Assembly: GCF_021018805.1 (NCBI RefSeq) | Contig: NC_086251.1 | Location: 47,252,767-47,316,766, forward strand | Direction of reading: 5' to 3' | Source: Prinia subflava | Taxonomy: Eukaryota; Chordata; Aves; Passeriformes; Cisticolidae | DNA length: 64,000 nucleotides | Shown: one piece after another, positions 1-13,859 of the stretch | Numbering within the stretch: position 1 is the first letter of the stretch | Layout of the letters: the number at the start of each line of letters is the position of its first letter | Notes under the pieces: model-generated | Told to the model about the DNA's origin: nothing | Database searches by the model: none | The model's input: only the letters and a program-made list of their open reading frames with translations | Program-made: the position numbers and the translations under genes

Positions 1-240
1 GCTACATCAGTCAATGCCAGATACCTTGCGTTGAAGTCAGTGACTTCAGGTTTAATTCATATCTGCATTGCATTTCAGTGCTTGGATTTCCAGTGCATCC
101 CTGTAGCCCCAGGACTGCCAGGGAGCCCCTGTTTCACACAGTGGCTACCCAAAGGGAGCCATGGGGGTCACCCACATCTTTCTCTGTTGCCTGAGCATGG
201 GCCATCCATTTACATACCATGGGCCGTAGCACACTGCCAG

Positions 241-430
241 CACCCTGTCCTGGGCAGTGCACCCCATCCTGGGCAGTGCACCCCATCCTGGGCAGTGCAC
301 CCCATCCTGGACAGTGCACCCCATCCTGGGCAGAGCACCCCATCCTGGGCAGAGCACCCCATCCTGGACAGTGCACCCCATCCTGGTCAGCACATCCTGT
401 CCTGGGCAGTGCACCCCATCCTGGTTAGCA
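241..430. repeat. 19-bp minisatellite, about ten copies
   Basis: Unit CACCCCATCCTGGGCAGTG repeats head to tail from 241. Units differ mainly at GGGCAG/GGACAG and GTG/GAG, and late copies contain small length changes. Open frames across it are products of the 19-bp periodicity, not genes. Confidence 0.95.
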
Positions 431-3400
431 CACACCAAGGCTGGGCAAAGCACTGGCTGTCAGCCTCTACCTTCAGGCAGATGCTCATGACCCTGGAGCC
501 AATGAGTGTGTTGAGAACAATTTAACTTGCTCTCTGTAGCCACATGCTCACACAGAAAGGGAATGGAATGCCAGCAACTTGCAAGGCAATCCCTTCTGTC
601 AAGTTTCCCCAGCTTCACTCAAGGGAAAACTTGTTCAAAAACTGACAAGTCAGAGAACAAAGCAGGGACTGAGTTATCTTTCTGCTTGCATCTTTTGTAA
701 TGCCACTTTGAACCCAAGGATCAGCACATTATACCTCCAAACAGAACTATCTCATTAACTAAAAGTCATTTGGAAAGCAACCAAACACCCATCTATACAA
801 TTTTTTCTTCTCATTTACAGATAATTCAATGGACAGCACTTACTGTGCAGTGCTGCTAACAAGCTTGGGACATCCATAATCAATGCTTGACTAATAACAC
901 TTGACAACAAATAAAGGCTGTTTGATAGAAAAATGTTGCTAGCTAGATCTAACTGAAATGTGGTTGAAACTCTGCCATGTCTAAAGAGATTGAGCAGATC
1001 TCCCGTTTAAGGAGAATGCTAGCATTTTCATTATTTCATGCATCAGCAAATAATGATACATTCAATAAAGTTATATCTTTTTAAAATGACATTTTCTGCA
1101 TATATGATTCAGTATATGATTCATTTTGTACAAGAAGCTTTAAGACATAGTAAAGTGAAAAGCTACCTGCAATATTTGAAGATTTTTCCTTTCCACTCCT
1201 CATTTTTCTTTGACTTAATTATTTTTCCTCTGTTTGGATTTATCTTAACCAAAGAGAATAAATTCATCATGGGATAGGAGTGTGTTCAGCTGAAGCACCT
1301 AACACTGTGTGCACTGTTGCCATCTAAAAAACTCAAATAATTCCTTTGTGCCTTTGTACTATGTTTGTGTTTCCGGCTTACACTGATCACCATTGTGCAC
1401 TTCAGATATGTTTCTGTTCTAGATCCAATTCTTTCTAGTCTAGCACACCATCCGCCCTTCCACACACTTCTGTTTAGCTATGCTCATTTCCTTTTGGGCT
1501 TGACTGAGTCTTTTTTGGCTCTTGTTCTGTATTTCTGTATTTCTCCCTTGGATACAGAATTGGAGGGGTGGTGTGTGGGGTGCATCATGCATATGTATTT
1601 GTGCATGTCTTCAAATAGTCCCCATCTAGTTGCTAGAAACATAACTTTACTAAACTATCCCTTATTGCTATCTTTAATTAAATTTCTTCCCTTTTTTTCA
1701 GTTTCCCTTCTGGAGATTAACCAAGTTTCCTGTAGAACTGAGTCAATATTCACTTGTAAGACGTTCTTCCATTGTTGTTTCTCAGTGTTCTCACGAGAAG
1801 CAGTGTGCCTTGCAGAAGGTTTTCCTCTAGGCTCTTTCCCTTGTTGCTGTTCTTGCTCCCTAGATGATTATTGAAAACGTCAGTCCTTTTTTTTTTTCCA
1901 TTTGAGGGTACAAGACTCCAACAACCTAGTTGCCAATGGATTAATCACTTTATTTAAGGTGCTGGCATCTGTTTACATTTCTGTTTCCTCATTTTCCATT
2001 TCTGGATAAAAGAGGTTCAACACAAAACTGAGAAAAATAGTTGGAGAGGCATGACCTCACAGAAATGCAACCCCCCCCCTTCTTTATTAGTATCAAAGAA
2101 CCAATTCACAGCAAAAGCAACAACCTTGCTCTAAACCATTCACACTTCCAAACATGCTTCTGACTAGAGAAAAGGGAGAGAATCAAATGCTTGCTACAGG
2201 GGAGTTCTGATGAGCTCTTGAGGAGATGGAAAAGCTGGCACAGGAGACGTGAGATTCCAAATTGAGAGCTGTTCAGAAATCCAGGTCCTGCTTTGGGGTG
2301 GAGGCATAAAACCACCTCTGAAATTTGGACATAAGTTCAAATTCCAAATAATAATGTTCTGACTTGGGGATTTTAGTTTAAGTCTCTTGTAAGTTTAAAA
2401 GATGATTGCTATATTAAAAGCTATGTCTGAACAGTTCTTAAATATGGAGCATGAACCAGATACATACTCTAGAGTAGACACTAAATCATTATCCATCACA
2501 GAGTAACAACTCCTTCCTTGGCAGAAGGAAGATGAAATGTTTCCAGATATAAAATGGTAACATTCTATGGTTATTAAAATATTGAGTTAAAGAAAGCCAA
2601 ACCAAGAGATTTCTGAAACATTTCTATTCTCCCCTACTGATATCTTAGCATTTTATTCAGGTGTCATTAAAGTGACTGAACTTCGACAGTTCAATTACTT
2701 TTGCTTCTGTAATTCATTTGTTATTTATCTCCCCTTCCTCTGTTGGAAAGTCAACCTCTTTTCAAGGCTTTGTGTCTTTACTGCTGGCCCACAGGACACA
2801 ACATAAGAGAAAGGAAGCTTGAAACCTTGCTGAATAAAGCAACAATGTTCAGAAATGAAGGTCCAGACTCATCCTAGCAGCAATAGATGTCTGTAGCCAT
2901 TTCTGAGTGAAGAATGTCAGGAGGACAGCTCCTGTGGAGCAGCAGTAACAGCAGCAGAGTGCCCTCTCTGTTACACGTAGGTGAGATCAGTTTTGCATTT
3001 CTATTTGATTCTGGCATGGTGACAGTTCTGAGCCTAAGCAATCCCAGATCGAACTCCAAGACAACCCAGCTGGAAAGAAGTTTGTTGCCAGAGAAACAAT
3101 TTCTGGCAAGAGGGCTCCATGGAGAGGAACAGGGCATATACTTTTCAGTTTCTCACTCTCCCTCTAACAAGGTTTTAAACCTATTATCTACTCTTTTTCT
3201 GGCAAATTAGCTACAGCTTCCAGATGAAGTGCCTAAAAAGCTCTTGTTTTCCTACCCTATTAATAGAGTTCAGAATGTTGTTTCTAGTGTTGTTTCAGGT
3301 GTTTCTAGTGGAGAAAAGGTGTTACAGTGGTTGTATCCCTTAGAGAATAAACTGCAATGTTTTTCTTAGCTGCTGTTGCTTACTAACACTTTTTAGTTAA

Positions 3401-6400
3401 AATTATTGGTCAGTTTCTTCTAAACATTAAAGCTGTTCTGTGTCTTTTCAGAAACAATTGTCACCAGCTCTCAGGGTCAGCAGCTCTGCAAATGCTTCAG
3501 CTGGCAGAATAATTCATAATAAGCAATAAAAGCCACTCAGAATAAGCTTTATAGGAAAAACAAGCATATTAGAGAAGACAGTCAGCTAATTATAAGGTAA
3601 TGAGCCTCACAAGGCTGCCATTTCTGGTGTTCTCTTTCCAGAGTTCTTCCCTTAAAAATAATTACCAAATTGTGTAAATTTCCTCAGGAGTGGACATGAC
3701 TTTCTTTAGTTACCACCACACTGACACAATACAGCCACCAGAAGTGAAGCCCCAGGGCACCATAAATGCACCCTCAGGTCACAACTAGAAAAATTGGAAG
3801 GGAAGAAATTTTCTTCTCTATGCACTATGCACTGGGATGCCAAGAAAACTCGCATTTAGAGCATCAGCTGGTTAATCTGAGTGACACCATCCACTAGATG
3901 GTTAGGTGAGGAAAATTACATGAATGTCCCCACCTTGGAACACCTGGCCCTGTGCAACTGTGGTCAGACACAGATAAGAAGCTTCCTGTGTGTCTGACCT
4001 CACAAGCAGCCTCAGGCTCATCCTAATCAATGACATCTAGTACAATGACCCCTGTGTACACCTGGCTCTGCAGAGACTCACTTTCCTCCCTTCCCTTTCC
4101 CCATATCCCACTTCTCTCTTTTCCCACTGCTATAAGATGGCTTACAGTCCTCAGATCCAGAATAAAGGGAGTCAAATTCTGTCTACCAACCATGAAGCAA
4201 AATTAATACCTCTCACTGAAGGTGTCAAGTGACACACGTTTTTTTAATGAAATATTGGAACCACCAAATCTTTCTTCATTTAAAACTGTGATATTCAAAT
4301 CACAATGCTGTGATGTAGAGATTTTCACCTCTGCTGTCACAGAACAACCTACTTGTCTGATCCTATAAACCCAACATTTTCTTAGAGTATTCTTCCTGGA
4401 CCCTGTAAAGATTTTTAAAACATTGGGGATGTACTTTCCATGTTATCATCTTACCTACAGCTGTATAGCACCAAGTGTAAAAAAGAACCTGGAAACTGCA
4501 TTCTTCTGCCTCTTTGCTCATGTAACAGAAAGACTTTACAAGTGCATGTGCAGGAGCAGCCAGATATGGGGGAACAACAACATAGCAGCAGTAAGATGAG
4601 GAGGGAGGAAGGATAGGGTCGAGAACGGTAGAAAATTTTGTTTCCTCAAAGAAGAAATGAAAGAGTAGGTGTTAAATACATGGTTTGCCTACCTTTTAGT
4701 GGCTTCTTGATTAAAGAAAAGTTGAAAGAAGAAGTGGTTAGACACTCGGCTCTTCCAGGACCAGTGTGAATACAGGGTGCTAATGTGGAAAAAGTCACAG
4801 TGGGTACTGACTAACAGACTGCTCAGAAAGTCCCATAATGCTCACAGTGACACTGTCATGTCTTATGAGCCTACATGTAGCCATGTTTACTTACTTTACT
4901 GTTAAGTTTCCTTTTATTTTTATTAATAAATATCTGCATGTGTTTTGAACAGAGTAGGACAGGACTAGCTGTTATATTCTTCTAAATTCTCTATTTCTCA
5001 GCTTCCCTCCCCATGCAACACACAAAAGAAGAAAGCATCATCCAGTGAATTGCTTTTCTTGTTCCTTCACAAAGATTGACAAGAACAGGAAAAAATGTTC
5101 TTATAATGAGATCAAGTTACACTAATGAACAAAAGTTTTTGATTCTATTGAAAAAAAGGTTAATTTCTCACCTGATGGATTTCACTTCTCTAAACCATCA
5201 CCTTTCACTTCTCTAAACCATCACATTTCAAGTTTTTCAAGCCAGATTCTGAACAGCAGCAAGAAAAGTGGCTTAGTGTTTGGAAAATATAGTAAAGACA
5301 AACATTTGAGATACAACAACAAAACTATATAGGTGTACACAGAGCACCCACACATCAAGGTATGTGGTTTAGCAGTTTCATCTTAGGTGTAACTTTTGGC
5401 TTGTGTTCTCAGGGGAAATAAAGTATTTAAGTCACTTACTAGTCCTTCAAAATATCTTGTATCTATTCAACTTATACATTACTACAAAGTTCTCTGAAAA
5501 TGACTCCAGGAACTTATGTACAGGCTACCGTTCTCACTCCTTCCTGCAAACAACAAACAGTTTCTCAGTTTATCTTAACAATTTCCTTTCATCAATAGAA
5601 CTTGAACATTCAGCTCTCCTTGTGCCTAACTAGAACTCAAGCAGGTGTTTTTGGGAAAACTTTTTTCAAAGTTCCTGCTAGTAGGAACTTTACCGAGGAA
5701 ATTAATTTTGAAGTTGTGAATTTTTTTTTTTTTTACATATTGCTTTGGTTGAGTCCTTGGAGCACCTTGTTGTTTCCCTTTAACAACTCAGCTAGAAAAC
5801 TGTCTTACCATCTCTCCAGGGGTGAGACCTGCTCAATGATGGAAAATTAACTTGCTTCCAAGAATGAATAGATAAAAATGAAACTCACCTGTTAGCAGAG
5901 TTCATGCAAAGAGGTTTTGCCTGCAATGTGAAGAGCACAAAACTTCCCTTCTCCTCTCTCCTCCTCAGGCTGATGGTGAGGCTGTCCTCCTCCCAGCTGT
6001 GAGCAAGACTGTCCGTGAACCAGCGCAGGAAAGGAGGAGGAGATTGTGTTTCAGCTCCTGTGCTCCTTATGGTTCATCTGTGAAGGAGTCAGCCCAGCCC
6101 AGCCCTCTCCTCCCTCACCCACTCATTCATAAGTGAGAGAGACGAGAGTGCCACAAGTAGGCACAGGATGCAGGGACTGCAAAGGACACGGAGTGGTGTT
6201 CCCCGCCGTCCCCACCCGCACACACAGTGACCAGCAGAGAGCTGCACTGTGATTACAGCAGCCGGTGCAAATCCAGCTGCTCCCAGCTTATCTAAACACA
6301 CACAGATGTTGCCTCATGCAGGCACAATGAGAAGTATACAGAGTGCTGGGGTCGTTATTAGCATCATTTACAGTAAGTTGCTTCTAGAGCTCGCAGAGAT

Positions 6401-8790
6401 CAGACCATTACATCCAAACACAGCAGAAGGTGATCCCCGCACAAGGAAGTAACTCCTCTCACTGTGAAAGAGCAGGGGCTGTGAGGGGGGGCAGTGCCTT
6501 CCTCTCTTGTCTACACAGCCAGACAGATTGAGACATAAACAGACTGAAGGGCTTGCCCAAGATCTTTCAGGAAGGGTGTAGCAGATGAAAAAGCTGACCT
6601 CCTGCTACCTCACACCACTACCCCTATTCCCACAGGAGTGAAAGCTGTACTGTGGGATATGTATTAAATTGTCTCACTCAGACTGAAACACATTACTCCT
6701 AAAAACACAGATAAATACAAATTACACCATTGAAGCTGGAAACAAAAGCTGTTACCAGCCAGGCTCTAAACTGGTGTGTAACTCACCTGCTGCAGTGCTC
6801 TGCCATGCAGCTGTAGGACACCAGTGGCACTGCATGGTCAGAGCAGCGGCCAAGCAGAGCTCCCTTCTGCTCTCTGCAGTGGCCAACAGTGCTCTGAGGA
6901 CAGCCAGACACAGAGAGTCTGGAAACAGGAATCTTGAGCAGGGAACTCCAAGACATGTTCTCCATTTCCAGCCTGGTGGAAAGCAGAGGGATATAAGCAC
7001 AGAAAAAAAAATAGAAAAAAATGAAACAAACCAAAACAGGGAGAAGACACAAGAACACTTAGAAAACTTGGAAATACTCCAGGAGTACCCATAGCAAACA
7101 ATCAGAAACAGTATCAAAAATAACCTCTCATTTCAAACACAGGAAAGGGCTCTTCAGGTACAACAGGCTACCAAACAACAGCCCTTCCTCTGCCAGGGCC
7201 TTTGGCAGATCAGAGATCTAAAATTATCTGTAGGGTTAAGAAATGTCTCTGAGTTTCTGAGGAGGGATGCAGCAAAAAAAAATAGGAAATTCTTGGATAT
7301 GGTCATGAAAGGCTGCAACAAGCAGAGAACTGTCCTTTTCAGGCTCACCATGCTGCTTGGAGGATACCAGAGGTCAGGCAGCACTCCTGGCTGAACAGGT
7401 AAGGCACGATCTCCTGGAAGCACTGCCACAGGCTGAACACTTTCTGCAATATTAATATTAAAAAAATATTAGGAAATATGAATGGTCGGTGTCAAATTTA
7501 CTAGGACCACTGGGAATACTCCCTCTTCTGATTAATTTTTGTTGTTGTTTGTTTGTGGTTTAATTTTTTTAAATTTTGTGCTCATTTAATCTTTAGTATT
7601 TATTTTTAAACATATATAAAGGAATACATATTTTAAGAAAATCACCCAGCCTGGGACCTTTCAGGAAGTAAAATAAAACATTTGTTTCAATACCTCTTAA
7701 TCCAAAATTATGTGCCCTTGGATACTGCAAGACTTTTATTGAAGAATTTATAAAAGATGATATTAAGAAAATGAAGTGCAGCAGCATCCTTAGAAGTATG
7801 GGCAATATTCTTTAGTAAAAAGCAGCAGGGCATTATACTGGTCTACCTGCCTTCCCTGAGAGACTGTCCAGGGCAGAGATGATGTGGTACGCAGTTCTCA
7901 CTGGTGGCTGCAGGGAAAGCACTACTCCTTCTGCAGGGCCCAGGCTGCAGATAGGGAGCAAGGCCTGAGAAGACCCACAGACAGGGATTACCTTTGGGTG
8001 CCAGGTAAAGCAGGGATACTGAGAGAGGTAACATTGTGGGCAGTATCTCTTTCCTGCTTCCTACCCTGGCTGCAGTTGTCTTGTCATGCTGACGTGTGTA
8101 CTTGCTCAAAGGTGTGTTACACTGATGTTGGATACAGCTGGACACAATATCCAGAAAGCACAGCCTGAACCTTGCTCATCAGACACAACACTGATCTGTC
8201 AGAATGCCTAAAAGGCAGCACCTGACCCATGCAGCTGGTAAATTACACCTTGCAAGTGGAGCAGAAACAGTGACTTCCACAAACCTCCCTCTCAGACAAT
8301 TACAGAGAAATAAATAAATGAACTCCAGAAAAAACCTGGGTTTGCTTCTTTTTCATGCAGACATTCTATTTTGCTTGTCTCAGCATGCAGATGCTGTAAA
8401 GCAGGTAACTAAAATACTGAGATTTCGGGGCTTGGGCCACCTGCCCTCATCACTTCCAAGGAGGCAGAGCCATGTGCTGCCACCTCCATCACACACACTC
8501 AGCCACTGCATGTTGGCTATATTTAAAACTCTCAAAATGAAAAGAAATAACATTTTTGGTAGCCTTTTATCTCCATGAATTATACAGTAGTTATTAAAGC
8601 TGACAAACAGCTATTCCTCGCTGCAAGCAGCAATTCTAGCTCTTTGCTCACTTTGGCCAAATCATTTTAATGCGTGTGATGATTAAGTAACACAATTGAA
8701 TTGAATTGCTCCTGGCTTAGATATGGCAAAACCAGAAGCATCAAGATCCAAAAAGAATGGAGCTAAACTGGTGTTATAAATGTCACAGAT
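431..8790. other. Intergenic sequence downstream of CCDC88C
   Basis: No coding exon recognised. It holds a 23-bp tandem duplication at 5180-5225 and a GC-richer block at 5930-6300. Two good minus-strand splice donors lie at 5888 and 6786 (see findings). Confidence 0.7.
5180..5225. repeat. 23-bp tandem duplication
   Basis: TTTCACTTCTCTAAACCATC occurs twice, starting at 5180 and 5203. Two copies only, and identical over at least 22 bases, so recent. Confidence 0.85.
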
Positions 8791-8792
8791 GA

Positions 8793-9240
8793 CATGGAAA
8801 TGCAGCACGAAGGAGGTCATCTAGACCATCTCTTTACCAATTCAGGAAAGCTAGACAAGCTCCTCTAGAGCTTCAAATTCTCTTAAATTGCCATTAAGGA
8901 AGATTCTGCCTCACCTCTTGCAATGTCTCCATTCCATGGCTAGGGCTGTTCTTAAGAAGCTTGCACTAATATAAAAATCTTTACCTTCCATGTTTCCAAT
9001 TAATTAATTTATTTTTTATTGCCCTTCTGTGAATGTACATGAAAAACAGACTATTGCTACCTTTCTCAATATTGATCATTTAAATGTCTGAGGATTAATC
9101 ATGCTGTCCCTTTTAGATTTTTGCAGATTAAGCAACACCACTTTTCCAGTGTTTTTTGTAGATCATGTTTTCCAGGCCTCTGCTCACCCACATTGGTCTC
9201 ATTTCCAATCATCAGCATCCCTCTTTAAGGATATTCCAGG
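8793..9240 (-). mobile_element. Old CR1-type LINE fragment
   Basis: GGAGGTCATCTAGACCATC and, further on, TAGATCATGTTTTCCAGGCC followed by TCTGCTCACCC resemble the complement of the CR1 3' region (TCATAGATCATGTTTTCTAGGCCTCTGATCA). Heavily diverged, so the boundaries are approximate. Confidence 0.5.
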
Positions 9241-10972
9241 ACAGGCCCTTTTTGGCAGTGTTGGCTTTGATTCCAAGTACCTGATCTATGCTTTGCCTAT
9301 GAGGTTAAACTTTCCTATGAAATTTGGTTTAAGTCTTTTCAAGCACCCATTTTGGTGAGGAAAAGAAGAAAACAAGTTCTTTTTCAGTGACAAGCCAGAG
9401 AGACATTCCCATTTTCTACAGCTGAGTAACAAGAACTTGCTAATGCTCTGTCTGGTACCACCCTAGAGTCCCTGCGGGGCCAGCTCTTTGCCTGGAGGGT
9501 GCTGTGAGACACTAATTTTGAAGATTTGAGAAAAGCTAAGGTTATAGTTAACAACAGATGTTACTGATTTAGCCGAAATGAATAGATAAGCTTTGCTGAA
9601 ATCAGTTAAAAGTTAGAGGATGGTTAAAAGAAACCAGATTTAAGATAAGCTACCCCTTTTGCTTTCCTTCTCACATTCACCTTTAGATTCCCTTCTAAGT
9701 ATATTGTCCTTTTCCAGATAAACCCCATTAAACAGATATAACCTGAGAATTTAACAGGTGAAGGGAACATTTCTTCTGATTTTAGTTACAAAAATTCATG
9801 TGGATGAAATCTGATACAATAAAGTCTAGTTGGTATCTGTTTTTATTTATTTGCCTGATTACATGAGAACAAGCATGCGTTCACATAGGGCAGGGTGGGA
9901 ATTCAGGATCTGCCAAATGGGACTCTGTTACCATTGATATGGCTGGTTAAATAAACAAGGAAAAGGATCTATGTTCACGGGAGCTAAATGTAGGTAATAG
10001 AACTGGGCTTCGGGAATTCAAAGTTTTTTCAATTAAAGAGGCCAAAATAAGCAAGGAAGGAAATTCTAAAACAATGAAAATGATGTGGAAACCTGTACTG
10101 TTAAAAATACTGAAGACTAAATAGAAACAATATTGCCTCAATATGCAAAAAGTGATATGGATCTTCTTAAATGCATCATCCTATGAGTATTTTTAAGTGT
10201 TAAAATTGTTAAACTTGTTAAGAGAATAAAGATAATACTCTGGGCTGAAGAAGAGAAAGACGTCTAGTGCTGGCAAGGAGAAGTCACAAAGGAAGGAAAG
10301 TTGCTGGAGGTAAAATGGGCTTCCCCAAACTGTAATAGCTGGTTGCACGATCTGAGCTGTAGGACAGGATCTAACAAGAAGGCTCCTTCAAACACTTAAT
10401 GCAAAGAATTTTATACCAACACAGCATGTGGTTGTTGTTGGAAGAAGTAGTTTTAGGAGCACACCAAAACACTACAAATATACTGTTCCCTATCAATCAT
10501 ACATAACCCCATCTCCTTTAAGCCTCAGCTCTCCAGGGGCAAGATGCCACTGTGTGGAAACACAAGAAAAAATAGCAGTAGCAGAGAGATCCTCTTGCCA
10601 GTGAAGGTACCAAAGCTGCATTCTGGAGTGCACACAATGGTTCCCTCATTGGATGCTGCTTTAAACCTTTTGTGCTCTAACTGATCTAAAACTACTCTGC
10701 GTGGGTCAATGTATCAGAAAGCTGGGAGGTATGAGGGAAATGGAGTACATAAACTGTACAGTCCTGCTTACACAATGCTGTTAGAACAGCTTCCTAAAGC
10801 ATCCTATTCCTTTGCATTATTTACTGAAGGACCAAAAAAGCTGTGAGCAAGCTCAAGAGACTGAGCTAACTGAAGGTCAACAACTTTAGTTTAATTTTAG
10901 TTAAATCCCAACTAAACTGATACAAGGTCTATCCCATACAGTTTGTGCCTACCTGTTTTCTCCATCTGCGTT
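9241..10972. other. Intergenic, nothing recognised
   Basis: AT-rich sequence with no supported exon, repeat family or RNA gene. Confidence 0.65.
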
Positions 10973-11215
10973 TTCACAGAATCACAGAATACACTGGATT
11001 GGAAGAGACTCATAAGGATTATTGAGCCCCACTCCCTGCTCCTTGCAGGACCATCTAGCAGTCACATGGCTAAGAGCATCCTCCAGATGCTCCTTGAACT
11101 CTGACAGGCTTTTACACTCCAGTGAGCAAGCAGTCCTTGTTCAGAGCATTACAGGTGTAAAAAAAAGTCCCCAAGATTTGCCCTTCATATAAATTTCCCT
11201 GATTTGCATGATCTC
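10973..11215 (-). mobile_element. CR1 LINE, 3' fragment
   Basis: TTCACAGAATCACAGAATAC is the complement of the CR1 terminal repeat. GGATTGGAAGAGACTCATAA and TCCTTGAACTCTGACAGGCT then match the CR1 3' region of an older subfamily. The match fades after about 11215. Confidence 0.75.
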
Positions 11216-13780
11216 TTCTACTTTCACTTATAAATAGTCATAAGGGTCCTACAGGGGCACTCAAACTGATTGGGAGTTTTCCATCCTGTAGAAGGCTGAA
11301 ATACTGCAGCTGAATGTCCCCAGCAGCTCTAAAACACACTTATCTGTGGATTAGGTATTTTGTGGGCTCACAGTGCACACAAATGCAAGTCCAAATTTTG
11401 CATAACTAGAGAAAAAAAAACTCTCTTGCAAAGGTGCAAGGAAGAAATTTTTTCATGGGTTTAACATGAACAGGATAATTTTGGTCAGAGACATTTAAAA
11501 TGGCAAGGGAACATAGACTTCCAAATCCCATAACCTTCAAAATACCCTGCCAAATGATAAAACAATCACAGTAGTAACCCTATGAGACACTCACCTCAGT
11601 TCTTCAGACATAACTTCTCTAATTCTTGCAGAAAACGGCCTTTTCCCTCCAATGCAAGTTTCTAGAGATGCCTCAGCAGTCCACTGGCAAGTTGTGCTTC
11701 TGCATCTGGAATATCCCTCTCAGACTCCCATGTTCTTCCTTAGCAGTGTGTTCCCAAACACAAAGTGTGCTTTTCTTGCCACTAGTGCATCTTGCACTTC
11801 CAGACCACTCAACAACTGCAGAAAGTGAGGTGACCTCTGACTTGTAAGTGTCAGGGTTTTTTACACGGAGAAGGTGCTCACTGTTCCAAGTGTGGAATCC
11901 AAAGGCAGCCAGCATGTGATGCTGGAGAGGAAGCAGGAGGCTCTTATACTTTTATCTGGTGATGTTTTCTTAAAGCAGAGGCTGCCTAACTCTCCCATGA
12001 ACCCTCTTATATCATAAATCAAACCCATTATAACACTATGATATTCCATTAATCTATTTCATTTCATAAGAACCTGATGCAATGAGTCTTACCAACAGCT
12101 TCATTTTCCCTTTCCCAAGCACTCTCTCCTTTAGCAGAGTTTCAGATCACACCACAGGGTGTCACTCACTGTGGAGGGAGCTGGGCTGCTTTTGTTTTCC
12201 CTTGGGCAATACAGCTTTTCACAGGCTGGGGTCAGTGCTCAGATCTGCTGCTCTTTTTCATTCTGGTATGCAACACACACATCACACACTTTGGCATGGT
12301 CTTACTATCAGAGCTACATAATCCTCAGTTATGATAATCTTTGGATAAAAATGTTCAAGTATTTTAACTAGAGCTGATTAGAACATCTGGGAATGATGAG
12401 CTGACAGTTTCCATGGCATTCTGTGTTTTGTTTTGGACGTTTTACATTCTTAGTTTCTGTGGAATAACCACATTTTCATCATTCTGTTCTCAGGAGAAAA
12501 CCAGTTTTGCTTCCCTACCATCCTAACCCCCCACAGGAGTTAATAAATAAACTGTCTCTTCCATGCTTCAGTTGAGAGAAGCACAAGTACTCTTCCACTG
12601 GGGCCCCTTACTCATCCATATTACTCTTTAATGGGATTCTTCACAATCCTTCAAGTCTGAATTAAGATCAGCTGTCACACCCCACCAACTCACATTTCTG
12701 TCTTTAGGACACAGGTTAGCCTTTCAAGGACTTTCCTATTTGAGAAGCTATTATACAGGAGCCCTCTATTTTCTACTGTTCTGTTCATACTTTTGAAAAA
12801 ATCCTTGTAACTGGAAAAACACCATTTCATTTTCAAAACTTGCCATAGCTTCTCCCAGTAAATTTAAACTCCTGTCAGTACTATCTTAAATCATAATTTT
12901 TTCACCCTTTTCCAGCTGATGCCATTCTCTCCTAGTTCATATGGCAGTCTCTAGCACCAGCTTTCAAGAAAGACCTTCATGGCTCGGTCTGTATCTCCAG
13001 TCTAGCAGCCCTTCATAACAATAACTTCATTTGTTATTTCCAGGAACTGAATTATTTCACTCTGCACTGTTATGTCAGGTTAATTCTGCCTGGTACTGGC
13101 GATTTATAAAAATATTCACAAGTTTTTCACCTTGTCTTGAACATTTCCAGTGCTGCTTGGAGCTGATACTCCATGATTGTGATGGGCAGAGAAGAAAATT
13201 TTAGGATTAATTTTTTTGGTGAAATCTACAAGTGATTCCAACACTCCACTGCCCCCTTCATCTGAAAATGCAAAACCATAATCAAATGCTCTCTGGACAG
13301 CTGGGTTCATGTTTAACCAGAAAAAAAAAAGAAATTGTGTTGTTCTAATATGTCCCCAAATGTCTGGACAATCAGAAATAATTTCCGACCACATGCTGAT
13401 GCAGAGTTTTCCTAAGCTAAGCACTAGGCGTTTTTTTTACAATGTCCTTAACACTTGGAACTTCCCTCATTATAGAAAGAAAAATTAAATTATTTTTTTC
13501 CAGATTCTTCTTCTGATGGTTTTAAGTTCTGAACTCAATTAACTGAAATCAGAAAAGGTCTGCTCACTTCACAATCAGGCCCCAAGTTTGAGAAGAGTGG
13601 AAGAAAATCTAATGGGAAAAAGGTTTTTGTGACACGCTATCTCTGCAAAGGACGTCAGATTTCTTGTTAAGGATATACTCTACCCCTGCAGAGCACGCAG
13701 ACCCCGGCAGCGATTCCCACAGCAGCCATTTATTTTACTTCAAACACACACCATCATTTGTTTCCTCGAGTCAAACAGCT
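11216..13780. other. Intergenic, nothing recognised
   Basis: AT-rich, unassigned. A minus-strand open frame at 13116-13424 has no recognised family (see rejected items). Confidence 0.6.
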
Positions 13781-13859
13781 TCAGTGATTTCAGTCGGAGC
13801 ACACTGCAGGGAGCGGGTGTTGCCCAAGTCACCTTCGGCTTTCTTGGAAAACTACCGGC

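Noticed and set aside
134..525. Several overlapping open frames on both strands with repetitive HPILGSAP/CTPSWAV-type translations
   Set aside because: They are translations of the 19-bp minisatellite. A 19-base unit cycles all three frames and avoids stops by composition.
1365..1874. Plus-strand open frame of 169 codons, hydrophobic
   Set aside because: T-rich sequence produces apparent membrane-like Leu/Phe runs. No homology, splice sites or conserved motif recognised.
13116..13424. Minus-strand open frame of 102 codons
   Set aside because: No recognised family, no splice support, AT-rich surroundings with homopolymers. It could be a remnant but cannot be supported.
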